DNA of 64,000 nucleotides from Clarkia xantiana subsp. parviflora (GCA_036873135.1 JAPTYO010000005.1:4442166-4506165); one strand, 5' to 3'. Counted from the stretch's first letter, positions 46,358-58,543 are shown. A program made the numbers and translations. Notes: generated by a model from the letters alone, not told the origin.

Positions 46358-49271
46358 TGGATTATATAAACTGAAACTTGATGATGCCTTTTCTGAATCC
46401 TTGCTTACTGTTGTTTATTGTGATACTGAGATTAAGCGTAGCAGAGAGGATGAAAATTCTTCTTTCTTGTGGCATAAACGTTTAAGTCATATTTCCAAAG
46501 AAAGATTGGAAAGAATGGTAAAGAATGAAATTCTTCCAGTTTTGGATTTTACTGACTTTCAAGTATGTTTAGATTGCATAAAAGGAAAGCAAACTAAACA
46601 TAATAAGAAGGATAAAGCCACGAGAAGTAGCCAGCTTCTTGAACTTATACATACCGATATATGTGGACCTTTTGATGTTCCTTCCTTTGGAGGAGAAAAG
46701 TATTTTATCACCTTTATTGATGATTTTTCACGTTATGGTTATATCTATTTGCTTAATGAAAAGTCTCAAGCAGTTGACGCCCTTGAGGTGTTTGTGAATG
46801 AAGTCGAAAGACAATTAGATAGAAAAGTAAAAGTGGTAAGGTCTGATAGAGGTGGTGAATATTATGGTAGACATACCGAAACAGGGCAATGTCCTGGTCC
46901 TTTTGCGAAATTCCTCGAGAAACGTGGCATTTGTGCACAGTATACAATGCCAGGTACACCTCAACAAAATGGTGTTGCAGAAAGGCGTAATCGGACTCGA
47001 ATTGATATGGTTAGGAGTATGATCAGTAACTCTTCTTTACCCAAATCATTGTGGATGTATGCATTAAGGACTGCCGTCTACTTACTGAATAGGGTTCCTA
47101 GTAAGTCAGTCCCTAAAACTCCTTTTGAGTTATGGACTGCAAGGAAACCTAGTTTAAGGCATCTTCATGTTTGGGGTTGCCCGGCAGAAGTACGCATTTA
47201 TAATCCGCATGAAAGAAAGTTGGACTCTCGAACTGTTAGTGGTTACTTTATTGGTTACCCAGAGAAGTCCAAAGGGTACAGATTTTACTGTCCTAATCAA
47301 AGTTCGAGAATTGTAGAAACCGGTAATGCAAGATTCCTTGAGAATGATGAGATTAGTGGGAGTATCGAAAGACAAACTGTGGATATTAATGAGATAAGGA
47401 TTGACATCACTCTGTCTGTAAGTATTCCACAAAACATTGTTCCTACTGTTGAACAACAGTTTGACAATAATGAGCAATATATAAATGAAGAGATAACCCA
47501 GGAAGAAGCTAATCCTCATCCAGCTCAAATAAATGTTCCACAAGAAATCCATGATGAAGCTGATTCTCAGCCAACTAATATAAATGAACCACAAGAAGTG
47601 CCATTAAGAAGATCTCAAAGAGAAAGGAGGTCGGCTATTTCGAATGATTATGTGGTTTATTTGCAAGAATCGGATTTCGACATTGGAATTAATAAAGATC
47701 CGGTTTCTTTTACACAAGCCATGGAAAGTAGTGAGTCAGGTAAATGGAATGATGCCATGAATGAAGAATTAAAGTCAATGGAGTATAACAAAGTTTGGGA
47801 TCTCGTTGAGTTGCCAAATGGATGTAAGCAGGTCGGGTGTAAATGGGTCTTCAAGACCAAACTTGACAAGAATGGAAACATCGAGCGATATAAAGCTCGA
47901 TTGGTCGCTAAAGGTTATACCCAGAAAGATGGCATTGATTATAAAGAGACATTTTCACATGTCTCTAGGAAAGACTCTTTAAGGATAATCTTGGCTTTGG
48001 TGGCTCAGTATGATTTAGAGTTACACCAAATGGACGTGAAAACAGCCTTTCTTAATGGAGATCTTGAGGAGGAAGTGTATATGGACCAGCCAGAAGGTTT
48101 CTCAACTAATGATAAAGGTCACATGGTATGTAAGCTTAAGAAGTCAATATACGGACTGAAGCAAGCTTCCCGCCAATGGTACATCAAGTTTAATGATACT
48201 ATAACTTCTTTCGGTTTTAAAGAAAACACCGTTGACAGGTGCATATACCGAAAGATCAGTGGGAGTAAGTTCATATTTTTGGTTCTGTATGTTGATGATA
48301 TTTTACTTGCTGCTAATGATTTTGGTATATTGCATGAGACCAAAACATTTCTTTCTAAGAATTTTGAAATGAAAGATATGGGAGAGGCATCCTATGTGAT
48401 TGGACTTGAAATTTTCCGTGATAGATCACAAGGACTGTTAGGATTGTCTCAGAAAGCTTATGCAGAAAGGGTACTAGAAAGGTTTGGGATGCATAAATGT
48501 TCTCCCGGAATAGTACCAGTGCAGAAAGGAGATAAGTTTAGTCTCATGCAATGCCCAAAGAATGATGTGGAACGTAAAGAAATGGAATCTATTCCTTATG
48601 CTGCTGTTGTTGGTAGTCTAATGTATTTACAGACATGCACAAGGCCGGATCTCAGCTTTGCAGTTGGGATGTTAGGAAGATATTTAAGCAATCCCGGCAT
48701 GGATCATTGGAAAGCTGCAAAGAAAGTACTTAGGTACGTACAAGGCACGAAGGATTACATGCTCATGTACAAGAAGATTGACCAATTGGAAGTAGTTGGT
48801 TATTCAGATTCAGATTTTGCTGGTTGCAAAGACAGTAGAAAATCCACTTTTGGCTACATGTTTCTTTTAGCTAATGGGGCCATATCATGGAAAAGTGGGA
48901 AGGAGTCTGTTCTTGCTGCATCCACAATGGAAGCAGAGTTTGTGGCGTGCTTTGAAGCCACTGTTCATGCATTATGGCTGCGGAACTTTATTTCAGGGCT
49001 TGAGGTTGTCGACACCATTAGTAAGCCGCTGAAAATTTATTGTGATAATTCCGCTGCAGTTTTCTTCTCTAAAAACGACAGATATTCGAAGGGTGCCAAA
49101 CATATGGATATAAAGTATCTGGCCGTTAAGGAAGAAGTTCAGAAGCATAAAGTGTCCATTCACCATATAAGCACTGAGCAAATGATCGCAGATCCTTTGA
49201 CGAAAGGATTACAACCAAAGACATTTAGGGAGCATGTCACTAGAATGGGTCTTGGTTATAAAGATGAATGA
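46332..49271 (+). CDS. pol: Copia pol: integrase, reverse transcriptase, RNase H
   Basis: 979 residues open from 46332. The integrase zinc-binding HHCC motif lies near residues 48-90 (LWHKRLSH ... CLDCIKGK). The catalytic D, D and E lie in [17 protein letters not shown] and [10 protein letters not shown]. The reverse transcriptase has [27 protein letters not shown] and the active-site YVDD at 48288-48299. RNase H shows [16 protein letters not shown] and YCDNSAA. The ORF ends DPLTKGL ... GLGYKDE as in plant Copia. The true start lies upstream in the shifted frame, so the listed ATG is only the first in this frame. Confidence 0.95.
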   Translation: MVGSGILSDGLYKLKLDDAFSESLLTVVYCDTEIKRSREDENSSFLWHKRLSHISKERLERMVKNEILPVLDFTDFQVCLDCIKGKQTKHNKKDKATRSSQLLELIHTDICGPFDVPSFGGEKYFITFIDDFSRYGYIYLLNEKSQAVDALEVFVNEVERQLDRKVKVVRSDRGGEYYGRHTETGQCPGPFAKFLEKRGICAQYTMPGTPQQNGVAERRNRTRIDMVRSMISNSSLPKSLWMYALRTAVYLLNRVPSKSVPKTPFELWTARKPSLRHLHVWGCPAEVRIYNPHERKLDSRTVSGYFIGYPEKSKGYRFYCPNQSSRIVETGNARFLENDEISGSIERQTVDINEIRIDITLSVSIPQNIVPTVEQQFDNNEQYINEEITQEEANPHPAQINVPQEIHDEADSQPTNINEPQEVPLRRSQRERRSAISNDYVVYLQESDFDIGINKDPVSFTQAMESSESGKWNDAMNEELKSMEYNKVWDLVELPNGCKQVGCKWVFKTKLDKNGNIERYKARLVAKGYTQKDGIDYKETFSHVSRKDSLRIILALVAQYDLELHQMDVKTAFLNGDLEEEVYMDQPEGFSTNDKGHMVCKLKKSIYGLKQASRQWYIKFNDTITSFGFKENTVDRCIYRKISGSKFIFLVLYVDDILLAANDFGILHETKTFLSKNFEMKDMGEASYVIGLEIFRDRSQGLLGLSQKAYAERVLERFGMHKCSPGIVPVQKGDKFSLMQCPKNDVERKEMESIPYAAVVGSLMYLQTCTRPDLSFAVGMLGRYLSNPGMDHWKAAKKVLRYVQGTKDYMLMYKKIDQLEVVGYSDSDFAGCKDSRKSTFGYMFLLANGAISWKSGKESVLAASTMEAEFVACFEATVHALWLRNFISGLEVVDTISKPLKIYCDNSAAVFFSKNDRYSKGAKHMDIKYLAVKEEVQKHKVSIHHISTEQMIADPLTKGLQPKTFREHVTRMGLGYKDE

Positions 49272-49628
49272 AATTTATGATGGTACTTAGGACACTTTGA
49301 GCTCAAACATATGCTTCTGACTTATGTTTTATTTTCTTGTTTATTATGACTGTATATACGTGATGCTTTACGTAACAAGAAAATATTATTTCAAAGCATT
49401 AGGTGGACCTTGATGTGTTTATATATATTGCTTACAGGCTTACATTTGATAAGATGTGACTGTCGTGGTATATGGAAGGGAGTATGCTACTTAAATAAGT
49501 GTATGACCGCCATAACCCGCATTTGCAGATTATTGAGTGTAAGTGATTATGATGAACGGGAAGATTAGATCTTTACGCGCGACTTATGTTTTTCCATAAA
49601 GATGTAAGAATTATGTGATTATCTGGCC

Positions 49629-49639
49629 AAGTGGGAGAA
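49629..49639 (+). promoter_or_regulatory. Polypurine tract of the Copia element
   Basis: AAGTGGGAGAA, purine-rich and directly abutting the first base of the 3' LTR, where plus-strand synthesis is primed. Confidence 0.88.
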
Positions 49640-49644
49640 TGTAA

Positions 49645-49690
<46 letters not shown>

Positions 49691-50118
49691 GTTACGTTAT
49701 ATATATATTCTAATTATATGTGGCCAGATAATATTAAGGGACATAAATATATTGAATAATATAATATGTATTTTATTATATTATATCAATATATATCTTT
49801 ATGGTATGATTTAATCTCGACCGTTCGATTGGCTACTCGATGGACGTACCAGATTAATGCTAATATATTAAACGGTCCTCTCTCCCTGCCAGTAATATAT
49901 GTAGAGATTAAGAGGGTTACTCCATCTAACCGTCTCCGCACAGAAAGAGTGGACAAGGGAGAGAAGTGGAACCGTTTCTCTGGGAAAGCAAACTGACTGA
50001 TCAGAGACCAAGAAGATCAATGGAACCAAAGCATATTCCAGGTATGTTATTCCGCACTAAACTTCAACCCTCATAGAGCATGATTAAGATCCGGGCAATT
50101 ACAGATTTTAAACTTACA
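49640..50118 (+). repeat. 3' LTR of the Copia element
   Basis: 479 bp, followed by the target duplication ACTAT at 50119-50123. Apart from TA-tract length it is identical by eye to the 5' LTR. Confidence 0.97.
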
Positions 50119-51072
50119 ACTATTACATATTGTTATTATGCAACTTTTTGGATTGTATATTGACTCTCTTTTGCTAATTGTTGTAAATAAATCAACCAAC
50201 ACTACTTGAACAAGAAGAAGTGGAAATCCTCATCAACTAACTTACTCTATAAAGTTTAGTAGTTGAGGTGTGGTCGAATACTTATCAACTGCCACCAACG
50301 CTGGCCCAAGAGAGATTGGGGCCTAAAGCAAAAATTTATTTCGGGGTCTTATAGTTTACCTAATAAATGATGACATAATTACTTAAATTGATTATAATTA
50401 AGTTAACTTTATCACTAACCCGAAAATAATAGAAAGTGGTTTCATTTATTTTTTTCTGAACTTGACATTTTTTTATTATGTGCTGAAATAGATTTACTTA
50501 TATAATAGTATATATGAGGCCTTTTTTTCTTAGGGCCTAAAGTCTTAGCTTTAGTGGGCCGGCTCTAACCGCCACTCAACTAGGTAGTTACTTGAGTTGT
50601 GTTGAGTGCCAAAAGTGTCCAACTTTGATGTTATTCTTCTAAAATCTAATGATATTAGGTTCTCTATCTCACATCAACTAATATATGATTTTTATTACTA
50701 AAATATATAGTGAAATACCATATTTGTGTTCGTTTTACTATAAGATGAATTTAATAGTAATATAGACAAAATTTTAAAACTTTAGATTTTTTTTAGTTAC
50801 CTCAAAGTTGCATTATATCATTACTAATAATAATTCCATTATAGATTCACTTTTAGATAATAGAAAAATGAATAAAAATACCATAAACAGACTCATACAA
50901 TTGGGGCTCAATTTGAAAATAATTTTAGAAGGAAAATAATAATAATTATACCCCTATGGCCTATACTACTAATTGATAAAATTGAGGTAATTAGGTAATT
51001 TTTTTGTTAACCCACCAAGAGCACATATCATATATTATCATAGATTAGTGGAGATTGGAGAGTAGCCGGAAC
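50119..51072. other. Intergenic region between the Copia element and TOM2B
   Basis: AT-rich. The part 50305-50570 has GGGGCCTAAAGC near its left end and AGGGCCTAAAG plus GGGCCGGCTCT near its right end, which recalls an old hAT-type fragment, but ends and duplications are not convincing. The TOM2B-like promoter lies at the right. Confidence 0.45.
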
Positions 51073-52440
51073 ATGGCGACCTCAACGGCGACAGGGGCCA
51101 GCAGCCGTGAAGGCACGGCCAAAGCCGCAGTTGCCGATCAGATATCTCAAGCAGTACAGTCAACGTCCAATCTCCTCCACCTAATGCAACAATCTTCTGC
51201 TTCTCAGGTAAGCTACTCTCTATCTCTCTCTGTAGAGTAAATGCATCGGTAGGGATCCGTATAGTTACCCTAAAGTTAATGGTTGCAAATTGCAATGTCT
51301 CTAACCTGTAAGCTAATGGTTGCACGCACTGTCTCTAAGCGGTACCAATAGAAATGATAACTTATTTGCTTGTAATTGGAATCTTGACCACAGAGCAGCA
51401 TACACCCTGTGGGAGGTTGATGATGAGTTGATGACTAATGGATGCTTGCTGTATTAAGTATTAATTGACTATTTGCTGAAGTTTTGGACATCCTGTGCTG
51501 TGTGATTGGCGATTTTGACTCTACTAAACCACAAATGACTGATATCTTCTTCTTCAGGCCCAGCTGATGAAGCTCCCGAAGAACCTATTGGCAAAATCTG
51601 CAACAATCAAGAATACTGGACAAGTATGTCTCTTTGGTGCTTTGATCGATCAAATCTATATCTTGAGTTTCCACTCTTGTTATTGTTTGTTTTTTCTGCA
51701 TTCTCTCACGCAGGTACTGCAACAGATGCCTCAAGTGATCTCATCTCTGGATGCGTATGTGGAAAAAGGTTTACAAAGGTTTGTGCTTGTACGAGCTCAT
51801 TAATTCTGTTGCAGTAATGATTTATGTCTAGTGTAGATTTTGCGAGGTTTCAAATTTGATAGGTGTTGTTGAAGATAGTAAAATGGTTTCAACACATTTT
51901 CAGTTTGTATGTATTAGTAGTACAGAGATTAGAAAAAGAAAACATTAACAGATAGCTATGGCATCACAAGCTAATAGCCTAAATAGGCAAAGCTTGTTAA
52001 GTAACAGTTTGATATTCAGTTTGATAACACCATTTTAACAATGTTTTGTATTATCGGAGATGATGTTGTTTCTATTATAAATCTGTGTTTTTCCAGCATG
52101 CTTAGCATAAAAGTGTCTATGAATGAATCTGCAGTGTTCCTCATCTGGGTACTGTGGTCCAGTTGCTCGCCAACATGGAACGTAATCAGCTCAGTTCCCT
52201 ATCACAAGTTCATCTCCCTAAAGAGGTAATACTTTTATCTCTCTGTCATATCTAAACTAGCCAGCACCTTAAGGGAGGTGGAATCAATCATTGAAGTAAG
52301 AGGTCTAAGAAAGCAAGCAAAAATCAGTTATCTGAATCAGGAGACTTCACTTTCAGTCTTTTATATGAATGTTGGGTGGAAAATTTTATTGAATCAGACC
52401 TTATATTTTGCTTTAACTTCAAATGCAGGGATCAAGTTGA
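51073..52440 (+). CDS. TOM2B: TOM2B-like basic protein
   Basis: Five exons (51073-51207, 51558-51623, 51714-51778, 52135-52225, 52429-52440) join in frame to 122 residues. The protein shows [20 protein letters not shown], then [38 protein letters not shown] and [18 protein letters not shown]. This is the layout of Arabidopsis TOBAMOVIRUS MULTIPLICATION 2B, a small basic host protein named for supporting tobamovirus multiplication; its cellular role is unclear. No membrane segment is seen, and most of it should be helical. The neighbour is TOM2A, which strongly supports the call. The last exon adds only Gly-Ser-Ser; an alternative 3' end cannot be excluded. Confidence 0.86.
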
Positions 52441-55143
52441 TTTGGTTCCAGTGCTCAAGTCTCTGATGCGTAGAACAAATCATCTGTGGCTCGATTTACA
52501 TGCTTGGGTTAGAGAGTTGAATGCAATATAATAGCCTAATTAAGAAAGCTGCAGCTAAGTATTTGTAGATGAATGATCTAATACTGTTGACTGTTGGATA
52601 TGTAATTAAGCCACGATCATGCAGTGGTCTTCCTTCAACTTGATCTCACTATTTTGTTCCATCAATAACGAACCGTTTATTTGGAACATAATCCCTGAAT
52701 AATGCATTGTTTTAAGACCTTAATTTTTTGTTGTTGACCTTATGCATCGTGTTTTAGAAACTTTACATGATGACCTTTTCTAGTTAGAAAGTAATCTGAT
52801 GAGAATCTAGTATTTAAACAAAATGTCACACAAACTAATAGAGTTATTTTCTCGTCCATCCATAATGGGGAGAAGTTTGCTACCTATCTTGGTTTTCCCT
52901 TAAATATGTCCAACTCAAAAACTAACTTATTGAACACAGCAGTATTCATCTTATCGATTGGGATAAGATTAACTTATCAAACACATAAAGATTCACAATG
53001 GGGCCTTTTGTGTAATTTCCCCTTAAAAGAATGAGATAATTTAACTTTCTTAATTGTGGTTATTTACATGGTATTAGAAGTTTAAGAGTCCATAGGCGAA
53101 CAAAAACTACACAAGGCCCCATTGTGAGAGTGCAATGGATTACTATGTTCAGGAACACTTGATACTTGCGTTAAGGGCCAAGTTGCAACACGAGATTGGT
53201 GTTAACAGTTGCATTGTCATGTAAAGGTTGTTGTAAGAGAAGTAGACCAACATTGATCAAGAGAAAGAAGAACACACATATAAAATACTGGGCCCCATCA
53301 CCTATTATCTTGAATTTGGGTTGCATACGGGCTCATTTCTTCTGTGAAGCCCCGTGTTAATTTGATACCATTATGCTGGAAATGTTGTTTTACATGGTAA
53401 ACGTGCTCTTATCCTTTTATGAACTGAGGAAATTCGTAGAAGCTTCTGCATTTAAGACCAGAAGTCTCTGAAAAAAAGGTAATTTCCATATTTTATATAT
53501 GTGCTGAGGGGTGTCTACTGTCTAGAAAATGCATTTAGGAGGACTATCATAAAGCTGGTTATTTTTTTGCCATGTATTGTAGAAAAAGAGAATACTCAGA
53601 AGTCAGAATCAATCAGAGGCAGATTCTTAGAAAATCAGATGCCTGAGTTGGAAGCTGGTTCTCATTTAAGGCAAACTGTATACAGCATGCACAGATTAAC
53701 TAGCTGAGAATTTGTTATTGTATTTGCATTAGTATAATTTTCTGTTCAAGAAAAGCAATTTTGGTGAACTTCCTGCAAGTATATACCCTTCCAAATTTTT
53801 CTGAGTACTGAGATTGTCATGTATATGTAGTTCTATAGTAGTATTTCTAATGTTGGATATTCTATTTGTTTCCTGTAGTGGAGGGCTCTCTGAGCTCTAC
53901 AAGAATAAGGTAGAAAAGCGAGATAGGCAATTTGAAGACCGTCAGCGAAATCATGAACAGCTGTTTGCATGATCAACACTGTGAATAAAAATCTGGTACA
54001 ATCCCAAACTCTTCTCTTATCCATTGTCTTACTTATACATAAGCATATGCTCATAAACACAAATAATGAACAATGCAGAGCCCAGAGGCAGAACACTCAT
54101 ATTCTGATGGGATATCAAGTAACAGAACAGGATCTGGTCATGTTTGTTAATTGGAGGATTTGAGTCCAGAAGAGGCGTTTTAATGTTAAAAGCACGGTAA
54201 TCTGTATACACTTAACGTGACATCTTGAATGAATAATGCTGGTAGAGAGATTTAAGGAAGAAGCAGCTTATCCTTGACCTTTATTTACTGGTACTATCAT
54301 TATCCTCTGCAACCATTCAGTATCTTCACCGGAAGATCACCGAGATATAGAGGACATGAAGAGATTGCGGTTGGGGGAAGTAGTGTATATTGGTTCAGAG
54401 TGACTATTGTCTAGGTTTCTTCTTTCTTCAGATCAATGGTAGCTTGCGGTTTGGATTCCTTGTCGGAATGTTTGAAAACGTTGAAAAGCTGTAAGCTCAT
54501 GTTCCCTTCTTAGTTGGTCACTTACAGACACTTCCGTTTAGGGAAAAGATGTTGTAAGCCAGCCAGACAGATAATCTTGTTGTGATAGACGAATCTTCTG
54601 TGAGGTGGTTAACTAATTGAAGAAGGAGATTAATTTTGAAGGATGAGATTTGTTAGTAGTGTTAACTTGAGCTCTATTAAACGAAGATACCAAACAGGAT
54701 ACATGAAACTTGCTTGGGAAGGAAGGCACCATGAAACTTGGGAGGAAAGAGCACTTTATGTTTCTATCTTAGAAGAAGTTGAAATCCATTTGTTTGATTC
54801 AAATTCAAAAATATAATAATTTCTTTTTCGTCCTGTCCCTGCATTTCTAAAACATTATATTACATGCTATGAATGGGGTTAACCAAGTACACACAGACAG
54901 CCACTGTGCTGAGACATAGTTAATTGCCTATCTTGCAAAGGTATTTCCTTCTCTCCTTCCTTCCTTTCTCTTTTTCAGAATCCGGCGACGGAAAAAGTAG
55001 CAGCTCGGTCTGGACATTCGGTTGTTCTACGGTAAGCAAGCTTTTCTGGTTTCTGAGCATCAATTTTTGAGCTAGTTAGATATAATGTAAATTTTGATTG
55101 ATGTATAACGTTGATTACTTATTAGTGTTTGATAAAGGGAGCA
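52441..55143. other. Region between TOM2B-like and TOM2A-like coding sequences
   Basis: 2.7 kb holding TOM2B 3' sequence, an inverted repeat (52994-53126) and the TOM2A 5' leader, which probably has an intron (GTAAGC donor near 55034). Short open stretches look protein-like but do not splice cleanly to TOM2B: one follows 52430 (frame reading [13 protein letters not shown]), one lies near 53580-53707, and one at 53881-53972 (ELYKNKVEKRDRQFEDRQ). They may be alternative terminal exons or chance. Confidence 0.4.
52994..53126. repeat. Inverted repeat downstream of TOM2B
   Basis: CACAATGGGGCCTTTTGTGT (52994-53013) is the near-exact reverse complement of ACACAAGGCCCCATTGTG (53109-53126), with two extra T in the left arm. 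The spacer is 95 bp. It may be a small element or a transcript hairpin. Confidence 0.65.
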
Positions 55144-57032
55144 ATGACGTGGAAACGGTTCTTGGAGTGGCTATTGAGGGTGCTGAACTTGGTATTGACA
55201 GTAGTTGGTCTGGCCATTTTGGGATATGGGGTATACTTATTGAAATTATATAAACGTGCGCCCGATGATTACTTGGTCAAGCTTGGCACCAACTTGGACA
55301 AGTGGCCTAAAGCTTGGTATGCAATTCTTGACAGTAATATATGTGTGTCATCTCTTACATTCTTTCAGCTACTTTTTTACAAGATGTTTATAAATTGTAT
55401 CTTGTTGATGCAATGCAGGTTCTTATACTTGTTGACTGGCATAGGCACGGTTCTTTCTGTTGTTTCTTGTTGTGGGTGCCTCGCCTCTCTCACAAGGAAC
55501 CGATATTGCCTGTCTTGTGTATCCTTTTTGCTGCAATAAATATCAAATAGTAGGGCTTGTGTTTTGTTGGTGTAAGTGCGGAATATATATGGAAATTCCT
55601 GAGCTCTAAGTACAGTATGCAATCCTGGTGAGCTTGGTGGTTCTGGTTGAGCTATTATGTGCAGCTTACATATACTTTGACGGTACCTGGGAGGATGTGA
55701 GTAATCAATGTGTTGCTTTTCTTATTTTACGATTAATTATGATATACACAAACTAATTCTACATACATACATACTGTAGAAAGTTCCAACAGATAACACA
55801 GGCAACTTTGATACCATATATGAGTTCTTGGAGGACCACTGGGAGACTCTTCAATGGGTGGCACTTGCAATGCTTATTTTGGAGGTAACAATATTATATA
55901 TAATAATACCTGTCTGTCCTATTGTGTTGTATGTAGGCAATTAGATTTGTTGGTGGTTGCAGGTATTTGTTTTCTTTTTGGCCCTAGCAGTGCGTGCATT
56001 GAACAGGCCGCACACACAGTATGATAGTGATGAGGAGTACATTGTTCCAAAACAACAAATCCGATCTACACTACTTGCTGCTGCCCTTGATCAGCATTTG
56101 CTAAGCAGGAACGATGCGTGGACTACAAGAATGAGAGAAAAGGTACATAGTAGAGTCTACAAGTTTAGAGTACAAGTGAATCATATAAGCAAGCAATAAA
56201 GTTCATATTCAACAACTCAAAAGCCTAAACTAATAGATTTGTTACTCGTTCTTTGTTTATATACTACACCAACTCATGTTTTCTAGTCAATGTGCGACAA
56301 AACCACACTATTTGTCTCTTATACTCTAACACAGTTGGCCACTGCATTTTGTAGTTTTAGTTAGTAACATGGGTTAAGAACCTATAAATTGTCTGAAATT
56401 TGTCTATGTGAGATTTGGTGTCTGACATTAAAATTGTTGATATTGACTGTCTGAAGTTTCAACTTTGTTGAAATTTGATGTCTCCGTCCAAATTTGTTGT
56501 TAAAATTGACAGAACTTGATCATGTGCTTGTCACACGACCCAATAAAAAAAATAAATCCCAAAATTGCCCCTAGTTGGGTGGTGGCTAACCGGAGAAGGG
56601 TGGTGGCCGGCCAGAGTTGGGTGTGGTCGGAGTAAACACAAGTATCAGGGGCAATTTCGACTTTTCATATCATTATGTCAAATTTGACAGAAAAAATGGA
56701 CGGAAAACCAAATTTCAACAAAGTTAAAATTTCAGACAGCCAATATCAACAATTTAAACTTCAAACACCAAAATCGAACCCCAGATAGTTTGTTTATAGG
56801 TTCTTAACCCTAGTAACATATTGGAGTAACCTTTCTTTGTATCAAATCAATTATTTGACAAGGAAAATTGTATCTTGTCAAAGTGTGTGTTTAGCTAATT
56901 GGTGTATATATTTATATGTATGTATCTGTGAGGCATCTGCAGTATGGGCTAGATACTCCCACTTACAACCCGTCGGTCTCAACTAAGAATGACGAGGCTG
57001 CGGAAGAGAGAAGCGGCTGCACCATCATGTAA
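55144..57032 (+). CDS. TOM2A: TOM2A-like tetraspanin
   Basis: Six exons (55144-55316, 55419-55518, 55616-55696, 55780-55884, 55963-56142, 56943-57032) encode 242 residues. Four hydrophobic segments are visible: VLNLVLTVVGLAILGYGVYL, then FLYLLTGIGTVLSVVSCCGC, the AILVSLVVLVELLCAAYIYF stretch, and VALAMLILEVFVFFLALAV. The loop before the last contains DNTGNFDTIYEFLEDHW. The acidic tail YDSDEEYIVPKQQIR and the C-terminal CTIM, a CaaX-like prenylation signal, match Arabidopsis TOM2A, a vacuolar-membrane tetraspanin-like protein that interacts with the TOM1 replication host factor. The protein is shorter than I remember for Arabidopsis (about 280), mainly in the loop and tail. Intron 5 carries a MITE. 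Confidence 0.94.
56371..56810. mobile_element. Mutator-type MITE in TOM2A intron 5
   Basis: A 440-bp element with ends GGGTTAAGAACCTATAAA and TTTATAGGTTCTTAACCC, flanked by identical 9-bp duplications TAGTAACAT (56362-56370 and 56811-56819). The arms are complementary for roughly 120-130 bp with scattered differences. The centre contains G-rich words around GGGTGGTGGC. There is no coding capacity. The 9-bp duplication points to a Mutator-like transposase acting in trans. Confidence 0.88.
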
Positions 57033-58199
57033 CAAACTTGTTCTTCCATTTTGCATCACCTTTCTCACTGTCTGTACTATAGTAGTGCTGTGCTGTGCGT
57101 ATATATATATATATAGAGTTGTGTTGAAAGCTCTGTTACTACTTGTGCTTCGGATTCATGTACTCTTTACTGTGGCTATTGTCTCACCAGTGACAAAGGT
57201 TTTCGTCTTTTCATTGCCATGAAAGATGATAATTTATAGTCACGACAAAACCATTTACCACGTCAAGAAGAAAGGTATTGTTGCAATCAATCCTAGTGTT
57301 GGGATACCGATAAAGTTCGATTGCGTTTATCATGTAAAAAATATATGGTCGGAGCAAATGTAGTCAATTCATGTATGCATGTTTTCTTTCATTTCATTTG
57401 AAAAATGTCAAGTTTGTTTTCTCGAAACGTTGAGATAATTAAAGTAGATGTTAACCACTTCAGTGTGCCACTTGGTGTAATATATTATTAATCCAATCAA
57501 ATGCCCACTTATACTACTAGATAGATGAGATCGTTCAATTAGAAAATATAATTTTGTATGATTAAATTTAAATTAGTAGTAATGTGGGAGAAATGACTAG
57601 TTGTGCGTGTGGCTGTAAACAAGTCAAGTGGAGCCGAGAATCTGAAAAAGTTCGGCTCGATTCATTTAACTTGAACTCGACCAAGTCTAAATTTTTCAAA
57701 CTCGAGCGCTTAGTATCATCCTCGACGAGCTCAGCCCGACTCGACTCTGCTAAATAGGTGTAGAAATTTTCAATTAAATAATTAATGGTACACCTTAACT
57801 CGATTACGCTTTTGGCTCGAGATCGAACTCGACTTAAATTGAATATATATTTAATAATTATTATGTAAAACTCGAGTTCGAATTTGACTCGAATAGGTAA
57901 AGCAAAAAAGCTCGAATATTCTTGCAACCCTTATAAGTCGAGTATCACTAAACTCGTATTCAACTCGGCTTTGGAAAAAACTCGAGCTCAACTCGACTCA
58001 TCACGTCTATGCATTCGGTCTATTTTTGCAAAGCATGGGCCGGGGGAAGGCCTATATAACACCTTGCGTGAGTACCTAGGGTGCACCATACAGCTCGTGC
58101 ATGTAGTGCAGGTTATCAATTTCCCTTGTACATGCCGTAGTGGAAACTTCCACCAACACATAAAAGTTAAAGTTGTGGCTACTATTAGGACGCTCTCAA
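57033..58199. other. Intergenic region between TOM2A and the LINE
   Basis: TOM2A 3' UTR and AT-rich DNA, then a decayed hAT-like copy (57608-58000). The stretch 58010-58199 is more GC-rich and could be LINE 5' sequence; its boundary could not be fixed. No gene is supported. Confidence 0.45.
57608..58000. mobile_element. hAT-like repeat, decayed copy D
   Basis: Begins TGTGGCTGTAAACAAGTC and runs through CTCGAG/AACTCGA-rich sequence in the same order as copies B and C, including TTTTGGCTCGAG and GAATATATAT blocks. The right end fades at about 58000, next to the LINE. No clear target duplication. Confidence 0.6.
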
Positions 58200-58543
58200 T
58201 TTTGAGACGTTCACGACGGAGATAACCTCACCGCCGGCGAGTCTTGGTGCTCTCTCACCAAACTAACCCAAAAACAAACCCAATCCCCAATATTCAGCAA
58301 CTCTGCTAACCAGCTCCAACTACCCACCTCTCATTAACTCTCAAAAAACCAGGAATCCTTCCCAATCTTCACCTAATTCAGAGGCAACGACTTCTCAACC
58401 AGTTGCAATAACTTCATCCACTGCAGATTGCTTTTCCCTCCGCAACTCAACGACCACCTGCTATACACAGCTCCTTCCCTTTCATATTGTTGCTTTTCTT
58501 CCTGCAACTATTTCCTCTACAACTACCAGTCCACGCCAAAACA

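Larger units (their letters stand above)
43617..50118 (+). mobile_element. Full-length Ty1/Copia LTR retrotransposon
   Basis: A 6.5-kb element bounded by the 5-bp duplication ACTAT (43612-43616 and 50119-50123). It has two LTRs starting TGTAAGAATAT and ending AAACTTACA, a primer site complementary to initiator tRNA-Met, a roughly 1-kb leader, gag, protease, integrase, reverse transcriptase, RNase H and a polypurine tract. The order PR-INT-RT-RH defines Copia. By eye the LTRs are identical outside two TA-repeat tracts, so the insertion is young. Yet the coding region carries one in-frame TGA and one frameshift, so this copy probably cannot make a full polyprotein. It lies in intergenic DNA. 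Confidence 0.97.

Noticed and set aside
47154..47594. Minus-strand frame of 146 codons inside the Copia pol region
   Set aside because: It is the antisense shadow of the strong integrase-RT frame, with no recognisable domain.
50305..50575. GGGCCTAAAG-bearing segment as a complete hAT element
   Set aside because: The two motifs are in direct rather than clearly inverted arrangement, and no 8-bp duplication could be identified.
53065..53100. TGGTATTAGAAG, a possible decayed primer-binding site
   Set aside because: Too diverged, and no LTR ends nearby could be paired.
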